From an uncultured Lentisphaeria bacterium (GTDB lineage Bacteria > Verrucomicrobiota > Lentisphaeria > Victivallales > UBA1829), in contig CASEFP010000063.1 in assembly GCA_949287225.1 (NCBI GenBank), forward strand, positions 1 through 61,096: a stretch of 61,096 bases of DNA, in the 5' to 3' direction. The notes beneath the pieces are model-generated. The model had not been told where the DNA came from and ran no database searches. It worked only from the letters and a program-made list of their open reading frames with translations. Below are positions 35,397 to 54,744 of the stretch, in pieces. Position 1 is the stretch's first letter. Each line of letters starts with the position of its first letter. The translations under genes and the position numbers were made by a program.

Positions 35397-35459
35397 AATC
35401 CTGAAACATGTCCTGTTGTTAAAAGTTGAAAACTCTGCCGGAACGTGCCCGGCGACGGC

Positions 35460-35861
35460 TTACTTCACCTCATATTTCCACAATCCGTGCAGATTGCAGT
35501 ATTCGCGGACGATCATGCCTTTTTTCAGCGAGACATAAAATTCCGCGGACGGCTCCTCGCCGGGCTTGAGATACTTCCGGTTGACATACGCTCCGTTCTG
35601 GATCTCGATCCAGACGATGTAGTGTTCCGGCAGCATCGGATGCGCCATGCTTTCGCCGACAACAACCTTTGTTCCGCCCTTGCCGTTGTCCATCGGGAAC
35701 GGAACGTGTTTTTCCCCCTTCGAATCGGCAGTCTTCTCCTCCAGCACGGCCATCGGCTTGCCGCAGCAGGTGACTTCGCACGTTTCGCATTTGCATTCCG
35801 CGACGACTTCCGTGACGAATCCGCAGTCGGCGCACTTGAGAACGGTGTTCTGTTTCAACAT
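35460..35861 (-). CDS. Desulfoferrodoxin-type superoxide reductase
   Basis: The 133-residue protein has the N-terminal desulforedoxin centre (LKCADCGF and VTCCGKPM) and the catalytic iron domain with EKHVPF, SMAHPMLPEHYI and REYCNLHGLW, which supply the four His and one Cys. It reduces superoxide to peroxide without releasing oxygen. An extra Cys pair (CKCETC) lies between the two halves of the desulforedoxin centre. The gene lies 24 bp after the perR-type gene and upstream of fprA and rubredoxin, its probable electron source. Confidence 0.95.
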   Translation of the reverse strand: MLKQNTVLKCADCGFVTEVVAECKCETCEVTCCGKPMAVLEEKTADSKGEKHVPFPMDNGKGGTKVVVGESMAHPMLPEHYIVWIEIQNGAYVNRKYLKPGEEPSAEFYVSLKKGMIVREYCNLHGLWKYEVK

Positions 35862-35885
35862 CGCAACCCCCCTTGTTCGGTTTGG

Positions 35886-36293
35886 TTATGACAGAAGCGC
35901 TTCCCGTTTCACCCGGGACGCGCATTTTTCACAATAGCCGGAGAAATTGACGCTGACGGATTGAATCCTCCCGGTCAGCTTCGACTCCAGCTCCTTTTCC
36001 ACATTGCCCATGTCACCGGGCAGAATATCTTCGACCGCCCCGCAGCTGCGGCAGACCAGATGATAATGGCGGCTCGTATCACCGTCAAAGCACATCTGTT
36101 TTTTGTCGAGCCCCAGCCGGAGAATCTCCCCGCTGGCGGAAAGAACCTCCAGATTCCGGTAGACGGTCCCGAGGCTGATCCGGGGAAGTTTTTTCCGCAC
36201 CACCTCGTACAGTTCATCGGCGGTCGGGTGACACTTGAGCTTCCGCAGCTCATCCACGATCACTTTTCTTTGAACGGTCCTGCTTAATTTCAT
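35886..36293 (-). CDS. Fur/PerR-family peroxide-type regulator
   Basis: The 135-residue protein has a winged helix (HPTADELYEVV, SLGTVYRNLEVLSASG) and a dimerisation domain with metal ligands in FDGDTSRHYHLVCRSCG and CEKCASR. The two C-x2-C pairs form the structural zinc site as in PerR. It heads the oxygen-defence operon, and a PerR-box-like sequence lies about 20 bp before its start, so it most likely represses its own operon until oxidised. The ATG at 36293 has AGGA nine bases upstream. Fur cannot be excluded, but the target genes favour PerR. Confidence 0.9.
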   Translation of the reverse strand: MKLSRTVQRKVIVDELRKLKCHPTADELYEVVRKKLPRISLGTVYRNLEVLSASGEILRLGLDKKQMCFDGDTSRHYHLVCRSCGAVEDILPGDMGNVEKELESKLTGRIQSVSVNFSGYCEKCASRVKREALLS

Positions 36294-36313
36294 GAGTCGG
36301 AATCCTGTATTTT

Positions 36314-36328
36314 TAATAATAATTCTTA
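36314..36328. promoter_or_regulatory. PerR-box-like site
   Basis: TAATAATAATTCTTA on the plus strand matches the B. subtilis PerR consensus (7-1-7 repeat TTATAAT-N-ATTATAA) at 11 of 14 informative positions. It sits just upstream of the perR-type gene, where autorepression would be expected. Confidence 0.45.
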
Positions 36329-36439
36329 AATTAGTGCATTTGACACATTTTTCAAGCGGCGGGATCGGGAAAGAATACGGAAAAATGCAGAAAAATTTCC
36401 GTCTTCCACCCGAGGACCGTTTCAAAGTAAAATCCGGGG

Positions 36440-37477
36440 TCAGACTTCAAACATCCAGTTGTGACTGTCAGGAAGCTCGCCATACTGAATACCGGTCATG
36501 GCGTGGTAGAGCTTCTGGAGTGTGGGGCCGCACTCTTCACCGTAACGGAAGACCTTGTCCGCCGTGACGATTTCGGAAATCGGCGTGATGACCACAGCCG
36601 TTCCGCAGGCGCCGACCTCGGCGAAATCCCCGAGCTCGTCCCGGTGGATGTGCCGGCATTCGACCTTCATGCCGAGATCCCGTGCGATCTGCTGAAGCGA
36701 TTTGTTCGTGATGCTCGCGAGAATCGACGGAGAGTCCGGCGTGGCGTAGACACCCGCCTTCGTGATCCCGAAGAAGTTGCTGGTTCCGAATTCATCGACA
36801 TACTGATGGGTTTTCGGATCCATGAACAGCGGAATCGGGAATCCCTTCTCCTTTGCGATCTTCGCGGGTTTCAGGCTGGCTCCGTAATTTCCGCCGAGTT
36901 TGATCGTGCCGGTGCCGAGCGGCGCCGCCCGGTCGTAATCCTCGATCACAAGCGCGCGGACGGGTGTCATTCCGCCCTTGTAGTAAGGTCCGACAGGCAT
37001 GACCATGATCAGAAGTTCATAGTCTTTACTGGGCGCCACACCGATCTGCGGACCGGTTCCGATGTAAAGCGGGCGGATATAGAGAGAACCGCCGGATCCA
37101 TATGGCGGGACATAGTCGATGTTGTCGAGGACAACGCGCCGGACGAGATCGCAGAACTGGTCAACGGGAATCTCCGGCCCGAGAATGCGTGAAGCGGAAA
37201 GATTGAGCCGGTGCGCATTTTCATCCGGGCGGAAGACCCTGACTTTTCCGTCACGGCAGCGGAACGCCTTGAGTCCCTCGAACGCCGCCTGACCATAGTG
37301 CAGACAGGTTGCCGCGATGGTCATCGTGATCGTGTGATCGTGCAGCAGAACGCCCTCATTCCATTTTCCGTCCTTGTAAGAGCAGCGGATATGCGAGCGG
37401 ACCGGCATGTAGCTGAATCCGAGACTGCCCCAGTCGATGTCCGTTCTGATGTTGTCGAGTTGTTCCTGTGTTGCCAT
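36440..37477 (-). CDS. ilvE: Branched-chain amino acid aminotransferase
   Basis: The 345-residue fold-type IV PLP enzyme interconverts Leu, Ile and Val with their 2-oxo acids. Motifs: LHYGQAAFEGLKAF near residue 60, the PLP-Lys region GTIKLGGNYGAS, FVDEFG-type YVDEFGTSNFF, and the late EVGACGTAVVITPI glycine turn. The ATG at 37477 has GGAG nine bases upstream; the upstream in-frame ATG lacks a ribosome-binding site. It lies 146 bp upstream of the perR-type gene with no other biosynthetic genes nearby. Confidence 0.95.
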   Translation of the reverse strand: MATQEQLDNIRTDIDWGSLGFSYMPVRSHIRCSYKDGKWNEGVLLHDHTITMTIAATCLHYGQAAFEGLKAFRCRDGKVRVFRPDENAHRLNLSASRILGPEIPVDQFCDLVRRVVLDNIDYVPPYGSGGSLYIRPLYIGTGPQIGVAPSKDYELLIMVMPVGPYYKGGMTPVRALVIEDYDRAAPLGTGTIKLGGNYGASLKPAKIAKEKGFPIPLFMDPKTHQYVDEFGTSNFFGITKAGVYATPDSPSILASITNKSLQQIARDLGMKVECRHIHRDELGDFAEVGACGTAVVITPISEIVTADKVFRYGEECGPTLQKLYHAMTGIQYGELPDSHNWMFEV

Positions 37478-37662
37478 TTTTTCTGACTCCGATCCTGTTA
37501 TCTTGGTTTGCAGCAGCGCAAAAGCTGTTGTTTTGTTCATTTATTTTTAAAAATCTACTTGCTTTTCTCGGATAGTCAATTTAATTACTATTGATTTTTT
37601 CGGAAAAGTGGGTAATTTTATATAGACAATCAAAAAATCATCATAAAAGAAGGATAAACAAC

Positions 37663-38298
37663 ATGAAATTCAGAAGAATTCTCTCGCTGGGCATTCTTGC
37701 ACTCGGACTTGCCGTCTCCGGCAGCGGCTGCGGCATTTTTGAATCCTCCGAGGAAGAAGACAAGAACCCCTTCTACCGTTCCCTTGACGGTTCGGAAAAA
37801 ATCAATGTGAAAGATCCCGCCGGTGAATCCGGAAACGCCAGCATCACAGGCGGCGGCCCCGGTGAGGAGGCGCTGCTCAATGCTCCCGGAGCCTCCCAGG
37901 AGGGAACCGGGCTTTCCAATACCTACGACAACTTCGGCACGCCGATCCCCGGCGTCACGTTTGAGACCGTTTATTTCCGTTTCGACCAGTCCCGCATTGA
38001 ATCGACCGAGACCGGCAAGCTCGACGCGATCGCAAACTATCTCAAGAACAATCCCGGCACCGGCGTTGTGATCGAAGGCAACTGCGACGTCCGCGGCAGC
38101 GAGGAATACAACCGCGCACTCGGCGAACGCCGCGCCCTTACCGCGCAGGAATATCTGCTGGAACTCGGAATCGCCCCCTCCCGGATCAAAACCCTCAGCT
38201 ACGGCAAGGAGAAACTTGTCGCGCTCGGCAATACGGAAGAGGATCACATGAAGAACCGCCGCGACGACTTCGTGGCGGTGAAACTTCTGCATCCGTAA
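37663..38298 (+). CDS. pal: Peptidoglycan-associated lipoprotein-like (OmpA domain)
   Basis: The 211-residue protein has a lipoprotein signal (lipobox region SGSGC near residue 23), an unusually long acidic and Gly/Ser-rich linker of about 70 residues, and a C-terminal OmpA/Pal peptidoglycan-binding domain (VYFRFDQSRIES, IEGNCDVRGSEEYNRALGERRA). It would tie the outer membrane to the wall. The usual tolB is not adjacent, so the Tol-Pal assignment rests on domain architecture alone. AAGGA lies eight bases before the ATG, and a strong terminator follows. Confidence 0.88.
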   Translation: MKFRRILSLGILALGLAVSGSGCGIFESSEEEDKNPFYRSLDGSEKINVKDPAGESGNASITGGGPGEEALLNAPGASQEGTGLSNTYDNFGTPIPGVTFETVYFRFDQSRIESTETGKLDAIANYLKNNPGTGVVIEGNCDVRGSEEYNRALGERRALTAQEYLLELGIAPSRIKTLSYGKEKLVALGNTEEDHMKNRRDDFVAVKLLHP

Positions 38299-38317
38299 CC
38301 TGACGGCGTGCTCTGTA

Positions 38318-38356
38318 AATCCCGCGATGCGCATGTGTCGCGGGATTTTGTTTTTT
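38318..38356 (+). terminator. Rho-independent terminator of the Pal-like gene
   Basis: A 10-bp perfect stem AATCCCGCGA / TCGCGGGATT with a 10-nt loop is followed by TTG and six T. Confidence 0.85.
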
Positions 38357-38395
38357 ACGGCAATCCGGAATGAGAAATTCAACTGCTTTCGCGCT

Positions 38396-38791
38396 ATGAA
38401 TATCGAAAAAAAAGAAGATTTCGGATCCTTCCGCTGTCTGCGCTGCGGCGCGTGCTGCAAGTGGGAGGGACCCGTCCGGATCACTGACGCGGAAGCCGAT
38501 GCGATCGCGGAATATCTCGGCCTCCCGATCCATGACTTTCTCCGCGACTATACCTGTCTAGCACCGGACCGCCGCTCCTTATCGCTTCTGGAAAAAGAGG
38601 ACGGCTCCTGCTTTTATTACGACGAGGAAAACAGATCCTGCCGGATCCAGGATGTCAAGCCCCGGCAGTGCCGCGATTTTCCGCGCGTCTGGAATTTCCC
38701 AGGATGGCGCACACTCTGCGCAGGCGGGCACACAGACATCATGACGGAAGAAGAAAAGGAGCCCGGACACGGTCCCGACACAAGCGGATAA
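38396..38791 (+). CDS. YkgJ-family cysteine-cluster protein
   Basis: The 131-residue protein has the YkgJ/UPF0153 pattern: an N-terminal CLRCGACCK cluster, a central GSCFYY, then CRIQDVKPRQCRDFP. These cysteines probably bind zinc or an iron-sulfur cluster; the function is not established. No ribosome-binding site is seen before the ATG at 38396, which is chosen because the conserved part starts soon after. It follows the Pal terminator and runs toward the end of the ribosomal-protein operon. Confidence 0.85.
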   Translation: MNIEKKEDFGSFRCLRCGACCKWEGPVRITDAEADAIAEYLGLPIHDFLRDYTCLAPDRRSLSLLEKEDGSCFYYDEENRSCRIQDVKPRQCRDFPRVWNFPGWRTLCAGGHTDIMTEEEKEPGHGPDTSG

Positions 38792-38865
38792 AAGCTTTCA
38801 AAATTTCTGCGGCTTCGAAGAAAAGCAATCCGGCAAATCGCAGCCCGGCTCCGGAATCCGTACAT

Positions 38866-38897
38866 AAAAAGCGGAACACCCGAAACAGGTGTTCCGC
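38866..38897 (-). terminator. Strong terminator directly after rpsS
   Basis: Minus strand: 10-bp perfect stem GCGGAACACC / GGTGTTCCGC with a 7-nt loop, then TTTTT. It begins 29 bp past the rpsS stop, so the ribosomal-protein transcript ends here. Confidence 0.88.
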
Positions 38898-38926
38898 AGG
38901 AAAAGCATAAGGGAATCGACAGGGTC

Positions 38927-39202
38927 TTACACGGTCTTGCCGCTGATGACACCGTGACCTTTGAATGTGCGTGTGGGAGCAAATTCACCCAGTCTGTGAC
39001 CGACCATGTTCTCGGTAATGAACACTGTGGCGAATGTCTTTCCGTTGTGCACATTGAAAGTATGCCCGACAAATTCAGGAATGATCATGGAACGGCGAGA
39101 CCAGGTCTTAATCGGCTTCTTGGCTCCGCTTTTTTCCATTTTTTCCACTTTTGCCACAACATGAGCATCAACAAACGGACCTTTTTTAATTGATCTTGCC
39201 AT
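38927..39202 (-). CDS. rpsS: 30S ribosomal protein S19
   Basis: The 91-residue protein is complete S19, which binds 16S rRNA in the small-subunit head with S13. Motifs: [30 protein letters not shown] and [20 protein letters not shown], ending [13 protein letters not shown]. It starts three bases after rplB, with its GGAGG inside the last rplB codons, so translation is coupled. It is the last gene of the block: rplV, rpsC and the rest of the usual S10 operon do not follow. Confidence 0.98.
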   Translation of the reverse strand: MARSIKKGPFVDAHVVAKVEKMEKSGAKKPIKTWSRRSMIIPEFVGHTFNVHNGKTFATVFITENMVGHRLGEFAPTRTFKGHGVISGKTV

Positions 39203-39205
39203 GGT

Positions 39206-40033
39206 TTACTTCTTCCTCCGTTCAACAATGAATCTTCCGCTCGGTTTCTTGGGATGACGGGTGCGTTTGCCCTTGGCGAGCTGACCCCACGGGGAAACGG
39301 GATGACCGCCGCCGCTGGTTCTGCCTTCGCCACCGCCCATCGGATGGTCAACCGGGTTCATCACGACGCCGCGGACATGCGGACGGAATCCGAGGTAACG
39401 CTTCTTGCCGGCCTTGCCGAGAGAGGCGTTCATGTGATCCAGATTTCCGACCTGTCCGATCGTGGCCTTGCAGTCAAGATGCACCTTGCGGACCTCACCG
39501 CTCGGAAGCTTGACCTGCGCGTAATCGCCGTCCTTGGAACGGAGAGTCGCAACCTGTCCGGCGGAACGGACCATTCTGGCGCCTCTGCCCGGAACCAGTT
39601 CGATGTTGTGAATCTCGACACCGACCGGAATGTTGCGGAGCTTGAGGGCGTTGCCCGGCTTGATCTCGGCCTTTTCGCCGGAAATGACGGTCTGTCCGAC
39701 CTTGATCCCGTTCGGGGCAAGGATGTAGGCTTTCTCGCCGTCCGTATAGGCGATGAGAGCGATGAACGCGGAACGGTTCGGATCATATTCAAGCTGCTGA
39801 ACCGTGGCGGCGATGCCGTCCTTGGCGCGCTTGAAGTCGATCATTCTGTAACGGCGCTTGTTGCCGCCCCCGCGGAAGCGGGTGGTGATCCGGCCGTAAT
39901 TGTTTCTGCCGCCTGTGGAGGTTTTGCCTTTCGTCAGGCGTTTTTCCGGCGTTTCCCGGCTGAGTTCGGAGTAGTCGATCACGGAGATGTAACGACGGCT
40001 CTTTGTCGTGGGATTATAACTCTTGATAGGCAT
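39206..40033 (-). CDS. rplB: 50S ribosomal protein L2
   Basis: The 275-residue length is normal. L2 supports the peptidyl transferase centre. Motifs: [16 protein letters not shown] at the N-terminus, [22 protein letters not shown], and the C-terminal [19 protein letters not shown], which includes the conserved His (DHPMGGG) near the catalytic centre. It lies 11 bp after rplW and is coupled to rpsS. Confidence 0.98.
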   Translation of the reverse strand: MPIKSYNPTTKSRRYISVIDYSELSRETPEKRLTKGKTSTGGRNNYGRITTRFRGGGNKRRYRMIDFKRAKDGIAATVQQLEYDPNRSAFIALIAYTDGEKAYILAPNGIKVGQTVISGEKAEIKPGNALKLRNIPVGVEIHNIELVPGRGARMVRSAGQVATLRSKDGDYAQVKLPSGEVRKVHLDCKATIGQVGNLDHMNASLGKAGKKRYLGFRPHVRGVVMNPVDHPMGGGEGRTSGGGHPVSPWGQLAKGKRTRHPKKPSGRFIVERRKK

Positions 40034-40044
40034 TCTCAGTCTCC

Positions 40045-40332
40045 TTATGCAAGGTCAATGGAGCCTTCAGCGAGAGAGACGACGGCCTTCTTCCAGTTGG
40101 CACGGCGGCCAGGAAGCGGGGATCTCCCGGAGCGTTTGGGCTTGCCCTTGTAGTTGAGCATGTTAACGGATTTGACCTTCACACCGTAGATTTCCTCCAC
40201 GGCATCGGCGACTTCCAGCTTGGTGGCCTTCGGCGCGACCTTGAAGGCATACTGATTCTTCTCTTTGAGAATCGTGGCCTTCTCGGTCATCATGATATTC
40301 TTGACGATATCGTACGGACTGGATTTAATCAT
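40045..40332 (-). CDS. rplW: 50S ribosomal protein L23
   Basis: The 95-residue protein is L23, which sits at the exit tunnel and docks trigger factor and the signal recognition particle. Motifs: [35 protein letters not shown]. The ATG at 40332 with GGAGG upstream is preferred over a longer frame from 40377. It follows rplD after 16 bp. Confidence 0.95.
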   Translation of the reverse strand: MIKSSPYDIVKNIMMTEKATILKEKNQYAFKVAPKATKLEVADAVEEIYGVKVKSVNMLNYKGKPKRSGRSPLPGRRANWKKAVVSLAEGSIDLA

Positions 40333-40348
40333 TTCCCGATTCCTCCGT

Positions 40349-40978
40349 TCATGCGAGTCTCTTGACGAATTCGTCAAGGGCGTCTTTGGTGAAGAGAAGT
40401 TTGTCGGCGTAGAGGACGTGATACGTGCTCACGGAAGCCGCCTTCATCAGGAAAACGGCAGGCATGTTGCCGGTAGCCATCAGCAGATTCTCCTCATACT
40501 CCTTGACGGAAACGACCAGCTTGCCGTCATCGAGCTTCATCGCCTTGAAAGCGGCTGCCGCGTTTTTGGTCTTGTAATCCGGCAGCGTAAAGGAATCGAC
40601 CACAAACACAGCGTTGTCTTTCAGACGGTCGGAGAAGGAGCGCTTGAGTGCGAGTTTTTTCACTTTGGCATTCAGCTTGATGCTGTAATCACGCGGTTTC
40701 GGGCCGAAGCTGTGACCGCCGTGACGCCAGACCGGATTCCGCGTGCTGCCGGCACGGGCGCGGCCGAGACCTTTCTGCTTGAACGGCTTCTTGCCGCTAC
40801 CTGCGACCTCGGCACGGGTCTTGACGGAGGCTGTCCCCGCGCGACCGGCGGCGAGATAGGCGACGACGGCGTCGTGAACCGCCTGCGCGCCCTTGTCAAA
40901 TTCAAGGCAAGTGTCGTCGATCGTGTAATCCCCGACCTTCTCGCCCTTCATATTCAGTATGTCAATTTTCATGGACAT
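40349..40978 (-). CDS. rplD: 50S ribosomal protein L4
   Basis: The 209-residue protein is L4, part of the exit tunnel and, in E. coli, an autoregulator of the S10 operon. Motifs: AGTASVKTRAEVAGSGKKPF followed by KQKGLGRARAGS, and TRNPVWRHGGHSFGPKPRDY. The ATG at 40978 is five bases after AGGTGA and is preferred to a GTG at 40987. Confidence 0.96.
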   Translation of the reverse strand: MSMKIDILNMKGEKVGDYTIDDTCLEFDKGAQAVHDAVVAYLAAGRAGTASVKTRAEVAGSGKKPFKQKGLGRARAGSTRNPVWRHGGHSFGPKPRDYSIKLNAKVKKLALKRSFSDRLKDNAVFVVDSFTLPDYKTKNAAAAFKAMKLDDGKLVVSVKEYEENLLMATGNMPAVFLMKAASVSTYHVLYADKLLFTKDALDEFVKRLA

Positions 40979-41011
40979 GATATTCACCTGTTGGTTGGTC
41001 CCGGAGGGGGA

Positions 41012-41644
41012 TTATCTTTTCTTGGCCTTCTTGACGAGAAGCGTTCCGCCGTTCGGGCCGGGGACCGCGCCTCTGACGAAAAGAAGATTCTCTTCCGCGG
41101 AAACTTTAACGAGACGGAGATTCTGAACCGTGCGGTTGCCGTTGCCCAGCTGTCCCGGAAGCTTTTTTCCCTTCATGATGTTGCCGGGTTTCTCACGGCA
41201 TCCGATGGAACCGGGCTTGCGGTGCCAGCCGCCGCCGTGACCGTCGCGTCCGCCGGCGAAATGATGTCTCTTCATGACGCCAGCATAACCTTTGCCCTTG
41301 GTGGTGCCGGAAATATCGAGATAATCCCCTTCCGCAAAGATGTCAGCCTTGATCTGGCTGCCGATTTCCGCCTGAGGATCCTCCTCGGAACGGAATTCGC
41401 GGATAAACGCGGGAGGATTGTTTTCAAGACCCGCCTTTTTCACATTCCCAAGAACCGGTTTCGCCGTGTTCTTGACCTTCTTCACTCCGAATCCGACCTG
41501 GACGGCGGAATACCCGTCGCGTTCCATGGTCTTGACGCCAACAACCACACAGGGGCCGGCCTCGATGACCGTGACGGGAATCAGGACTCCCTTCTCGTCA
41601 TAGACCTGCGTCATGCCGACTTTCTTTCCGATCAAACCTTTCAT
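41012..41644 (-). CDS. rplC: 50S ribosomal protein L3
   Basis: The 210-residue protein is L3. Motifs: GLIGKKVGMTQVYDEKG at the start, the central extension RHHFAGGRDGHGGGWHRKPG followed by SIG, and NGNRTVQNLRLVKV near the end. The ATG at 41644 has AAGGAG close upstream. An 85-bp gap separates it from rpsJ. The expected order rpsJ-rplC-rplD-rplW-rplB-rpsS is kept. Confidence 0.97.
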   Translation of the reverse strand: MKGLIGKKVGMTQVYDEKGVLIPVTVIEAGPCVVVGVKTMERDGYSAVQVGFGVKKVKNTAKPVLGNVKKAGLENNPPAFIREFRSEEDPQAEIGSQIKADIFAEGDYLDISGTTKGKGYAGVMKRHHFAGGRDGHGGGWHRKPGSIGCREKPGNIMKGKKLPGQLGNGNRTVQNLRLVKVSAEENLLFVRGAVPGPNGGTLLVKKAKKR

Positions 41645-41729
41645 AATACTCCTTTCAGGCACATGTCCTGTCGGAAAAAGGACCTTGGTGCCAAAAAATG
41701 CCGTTCTATGGCAAAACCGATCTCAGCGA

Positions 41730-42064
41730 TCAGTTTCCGATCTTGATTGAAATGTCAACGCCGGCGGGAAGATTGAGCTTCTTGAGCTCGTCAACCGTCT
41801 TCGCGGTCGGCTTGATGATGTCCATCAGGCGCTTGTGCGTCCGGATCTCGAACTGGTCCATCGACTTCTTGTCGACATGGGGCGAACGGTTGACCGTCAT
41901 GCGCTCAATGCGGGTCGGAAGCGGAATCGGTCCGGCCACAACGGAACCCGTTCTGCGGGCGGTGTTGAGAATCTCCGCGACGGACTGATCGAGGATTCTG
42001 TTTTCATAGGCCTGAAGCTTGATACGTATCTTCTGTGCCGTTTTCGTTGATGAGGTTCTCGTGC

Positions 42065-42068
<4 letters not shown>
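41730..42068 (-). CDS. rpsJ: 30S ribosomal protein S10
   Basis: The 112-residue protein is S10 (NusE), which also acts in antitermination with NusB. Motifs: [52 protein letters not shown]. It has about ten extra Ser/Thr/Lys-rich residues at the N-terminus. Its ATG overlaps the fusA stop (ATGA), so it is coupled to fusA and no separate S10 promoter leader is visible here. Confidence 0.98.
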
Positions 42069-44182
<2,114 letters not shown>

Positions 44183-44225
44183 AGTTTTCAATTGACTTCG
44201 CTGTTCTGGGAAAAAGCTTTGTCCA

Positions 44226-44696
44226 TTACCATCTGTAATGGGCAAAAGCTTTATTGGCCTGCGCCATTTTATGCGTGTCGTCCTTCTTTTTAATGGATGA
44301 ACCGGTATTGTCGAAAGCGTCGAGAAGCTCGGAAGCAAGAGCATCCGTCATGGATTTGCCTTTTTTCGCTTGGGAATAGGTGGCGATCCAGCGCATGGCC
44401 AGAGCGACCTGGCGTTCCGCGGGGACTTCCAGAGGAACCTGATAGGTCGCACCGCCGACGCGGCGGCTCTTGACTTCCAGTTTCGGCTTGATGTTTTCCA
44501 CAGCCTGAAGGAAAACTTCGAGCGGCTCCATGTCTTTCTTTTTCGCCTTGATCACGTCAAATGCACCATACACGATCTTCTGGGCAACGGATTTCTTGCC
44601 GTTGCGCATGAGGGTATTGATGAGACGGGCGACCAGCTCGCTGTTGTACTTCACGTCCGGCGTGAGTTCTCTTTTTGTGATTCTGCGTCTTCTCAT
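44226..44696 (-). CDS. rpsG: 30S ribosomal protein S7
   Basis: The 156-residue protein is S7, which nucleates assembly of the 16S rRNA 3' domain. Motifs: [60 protein letters not shown], ending with [13 protein letters not shown]. It follows rpsL after 66 bp and precedes fusA. Confidence 0.98.
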   Translation of the reverse strand: MRRRRITKRELTPDVKYNSELVARLINTLMRNGKKSVAQKIVYGAFDVIKAKKKDMEPLEVFLQAVENIKPKLEVKSRRVGGATYQVPLEVPAERQVALAMRWIATYSQAKKGKSMTDALASELLDAFDNTGSSIKKKDDTHKMAQANKAFAHYRW

Positions 44697-44762
44697 TGTA
44701 TGTAAGCGTCCTCAAGTATTCACTTGTTCTGTTCCTGTCATCCGCAGCGGACGGTCAGAAAC

Positions 44763-45164
44763 TTATTTTTTCTTCTTGGTTCCCGCATCTCCGGCTTTCG
44801 GAGTCTTGTTGCCGTATTTGGAGCGTCCCTGTCTGCGGGCTTCCACGCCGAGACTGTCGAGCGCGCCGCGCACAATGTGATAGCGCACGCCGGGAAGATC
44901 GCGGACCCTGCCGCCTTTCACGAGCACGACCGAGTGTTCCTGAAGATTGTGCCCTTCTCCGCCGATGTACGCGGTCACTTCATATCCATTCGTAAGACGC
45001 ACTCTGGCAATCTTGCGCATAGCCGAATTCGGCTTCTTGGGCGTTCTTGTTGTAACCTGCAGGCAGACGCCGCGTCTCTGGGGACACTTCGAGAGTGCTT
45101 TGGACTTGCTCTTCGCCACTTTCGTACTGCGGCCCGATTTCACCAACTGATTGATTGTCGGCAT
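44763..45164 (-). CDS. rpsL: 30S ribosomal protein S12
   Basis: The 133-residue protein is S12, the decoding-site protein targeted by streptomycin-resistance mutations. Motifs: [34 protein letters not shown] with the sensitive-type Lys, and [12 protein letters not shown]. It ends in a lysine-rich tail (GDAGTKKKK). GAGGAG precedes the ATG at 45164. It follows rpoC after 124 bp, the order seen when the rpo and str operons are joined. Confidence 0.98.
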   Translation of the reverse strand: MPTINQLVKSGRSTKVAKSKSKALSKCPQRRGVCLQVTTRTPKKPNSAMRKIARVRLTNGYEVTAYIGGEGHNLQEHSVVLVKGGRVRDLPGVRYHIVRGALDSLGVEARRQGRSKYGNKTPKAGDAGTKKKK

Positions 45165-45288
45165 GATCTCCTCTTCACATATTCTCGTTGTTACAGTTAT
45201 ATACGACAAACGGGTAGATAATATATCCTCCCGTCCGCCGTTTTCAACCGTAGTTTTTATTTTTTTACATTTTTATTGGAAAGCCGTG

Positions 45289-49713
<4,425 letters not shown>

Positions 49714-49734
49714 TTTGGATTCCTCCGCATTCTG

Positions 49735-53556
<3,822 letters not shown>

Positions 53557-53755
53557 TATTCCACCCTGTCATTGTGGTTGGCATGAGCTGTCTTTGCACA
53601 ACGTCGCCCTTTGCAGACAACGCAATCCGCAGGCGGCCTCAACCGCGGATTTGAAAAAAATAAATAAAAACACGGGAAAGCGGGGGCGTCCCCCTTTTTA
53701 TGAGGGAAGTCCCCGCAATCCAGCCGGCTTTCATGCTGCCGGCAACAGCGTCAAG
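53557..53755 (-). promoter_or_regulatory. rplL-rpoB intergenic leader with hairpins
   Basis: In the minus-strand transcript three stems follow the rplL stop: GCCGGC / GCCGGC, GGGGG-ACG-CCCCC, then, after a T-rich stretch, AATCCGC / GCGGATT. In many bacteria this gap holds a partial attenuator that sets the ratio of L7/L12 to RNA polymerase. That role is inferred. Confidence 0.4.
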
Positions 53756-54163
53756 TTACTTGACTTCAACTTTCGCGCCGGCGGCTTCCAGCTGCTCTTT
53801 GAACTTCTTGGCGTCGTCTTTGGAAACACCCTCTTTGACGGGCTTGGGAGCGGCTTCAACCAGATCCTTGGCATCCTTGAGGCCGAGGCCGGTGATCGCT
53901 CTGACTTCCTTGATCACGCTGACCTTGTTCGCGCCGACTTCAGCGAGAACAACGGTGAACTCCGTCTGCTCTTCAGCAGGCGCGGCGGCAGCGGCGGCGG
54001 CAGGAGCGGCGGCGGCGACCGCAACAGGAGCGGCGGCGCTGACACCAAGTCTCTCTTCCAGAGCCTTGACCAGTTTGGAAAGTTCGAGAACCGAAAGCTT
54101 CTCGACATAGGAGATGAACTGCTCCATCTCGGCGGAAACTTCTACGTTAGCGTTTTCAGTCAT
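53756..54163 (-). CDS. rplL: 50S ribosomal protein L7/L12
   Basis: The 135-residue protein is L7/L12, the stalk protein that recruits translation GTPases. It has an N-terminal dimerisation region ([20 protein letters not shown]), a flexible Ala/Pro hinge ([16 protein letters not shown]) and the C-terminal domain with [20 protein letters not shown] and ending KVEVK. GGAGG precedes the ATG. It follows rplJ after 32 bp. Confidence 0.97.
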   Translation of the reverse strand: MTENANVEVSAEMEQFISYVEKLSVLELSKLVKALEERLGVSAAAPVAVAAAAPAAAAAAAPAEEQTEFTVVLAEVGANKVSVIKEVRAITGLGLKDAKDLVEAAPKPVKEGVSKDDAKKFKEQLEAAGAKVEVK

Positions 54164-54195
54164 GATTGACCTCCGTTTTTATGTGAAATTTTGTT

Positions 54196-54744
54196 TTAAT
54201 TTTGCGTTTCGTCAAGTTTGTTCTTATACGCATTGATCACGTTGACAATGCTCGAGACCTTGGCATTGAGGACACGGACCAGACCAGTCGGAACCGCATT
54301 GAGAAGTCCGAGCAGCTGCGCCCGGAGAGCATCCTTGGAGGGCAGAGCCGCAATCGCAAGAATGTCCTTGTCGCTCATCATCCGGGCTTCCATATATCCG
54401 GCTTTCGGAGCCAGAAGACCTTTGGAGGTCTTGGAAAAGTCCTCAATGACCTTCGCAACCTGTCCGGGATCGCCCTTGCCGACGACGACAGCCGTGTCGC
54501 CGGTAAGCCGCGTCTCAGCAAGTGCAGTCATGCCGTTCTTTTCGGCAATCTTGTTGATGAGACGGTTTTTGAGAACGTGACACTGCGCATCACACTTGGC
54601 AAGCTCGTCCTTGAAGGCGTTGATCTCTTTGGATTTCAGCCCATTGTAGGAGATGAAATACACATATTCGGCACCGACGATGATGCCGGCAACGTCATCA
54701 AACATCTGGATCTTTTCAGATCTCATCGCTTTTTGAGGTTTCAT
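54196..54744 (-). CDS. rplJ: 50S ribosomal protein L10
   Basis: The 182-residue protein is L10, base of the L7/L12 stalk. It has the N-terminal VEYVYFISYNGLKSKEI-like segment, LAKCDAQCHVLKNRLINKIA and GLLAPKAGYMEARMMSDKDI. Its ATG overlaps the rplA stop (ATGA), so no L10 leader RNA can lie directly upstream. The sequence diverges from E. coli, but the position between rplA and rplL makes the assignment firm. Confidence 0.94.
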   Translation of the reverse strand: MKPQKAMRSEKIQMFDDVAGIIVGAEYVYFISYNGLKSKEINAFKDELAKCDAQCHVLKNRLINKIAEKNGMTALAETRLTGDTAVVVGKGDPGQVAKVIEDFSKTSKGLLAPKAGYMEARMMSDKDILAIAALPSKDALRAQLLGLLNAVPTGLVRVLNAKVSSIVNVINAYKNKLDETQN

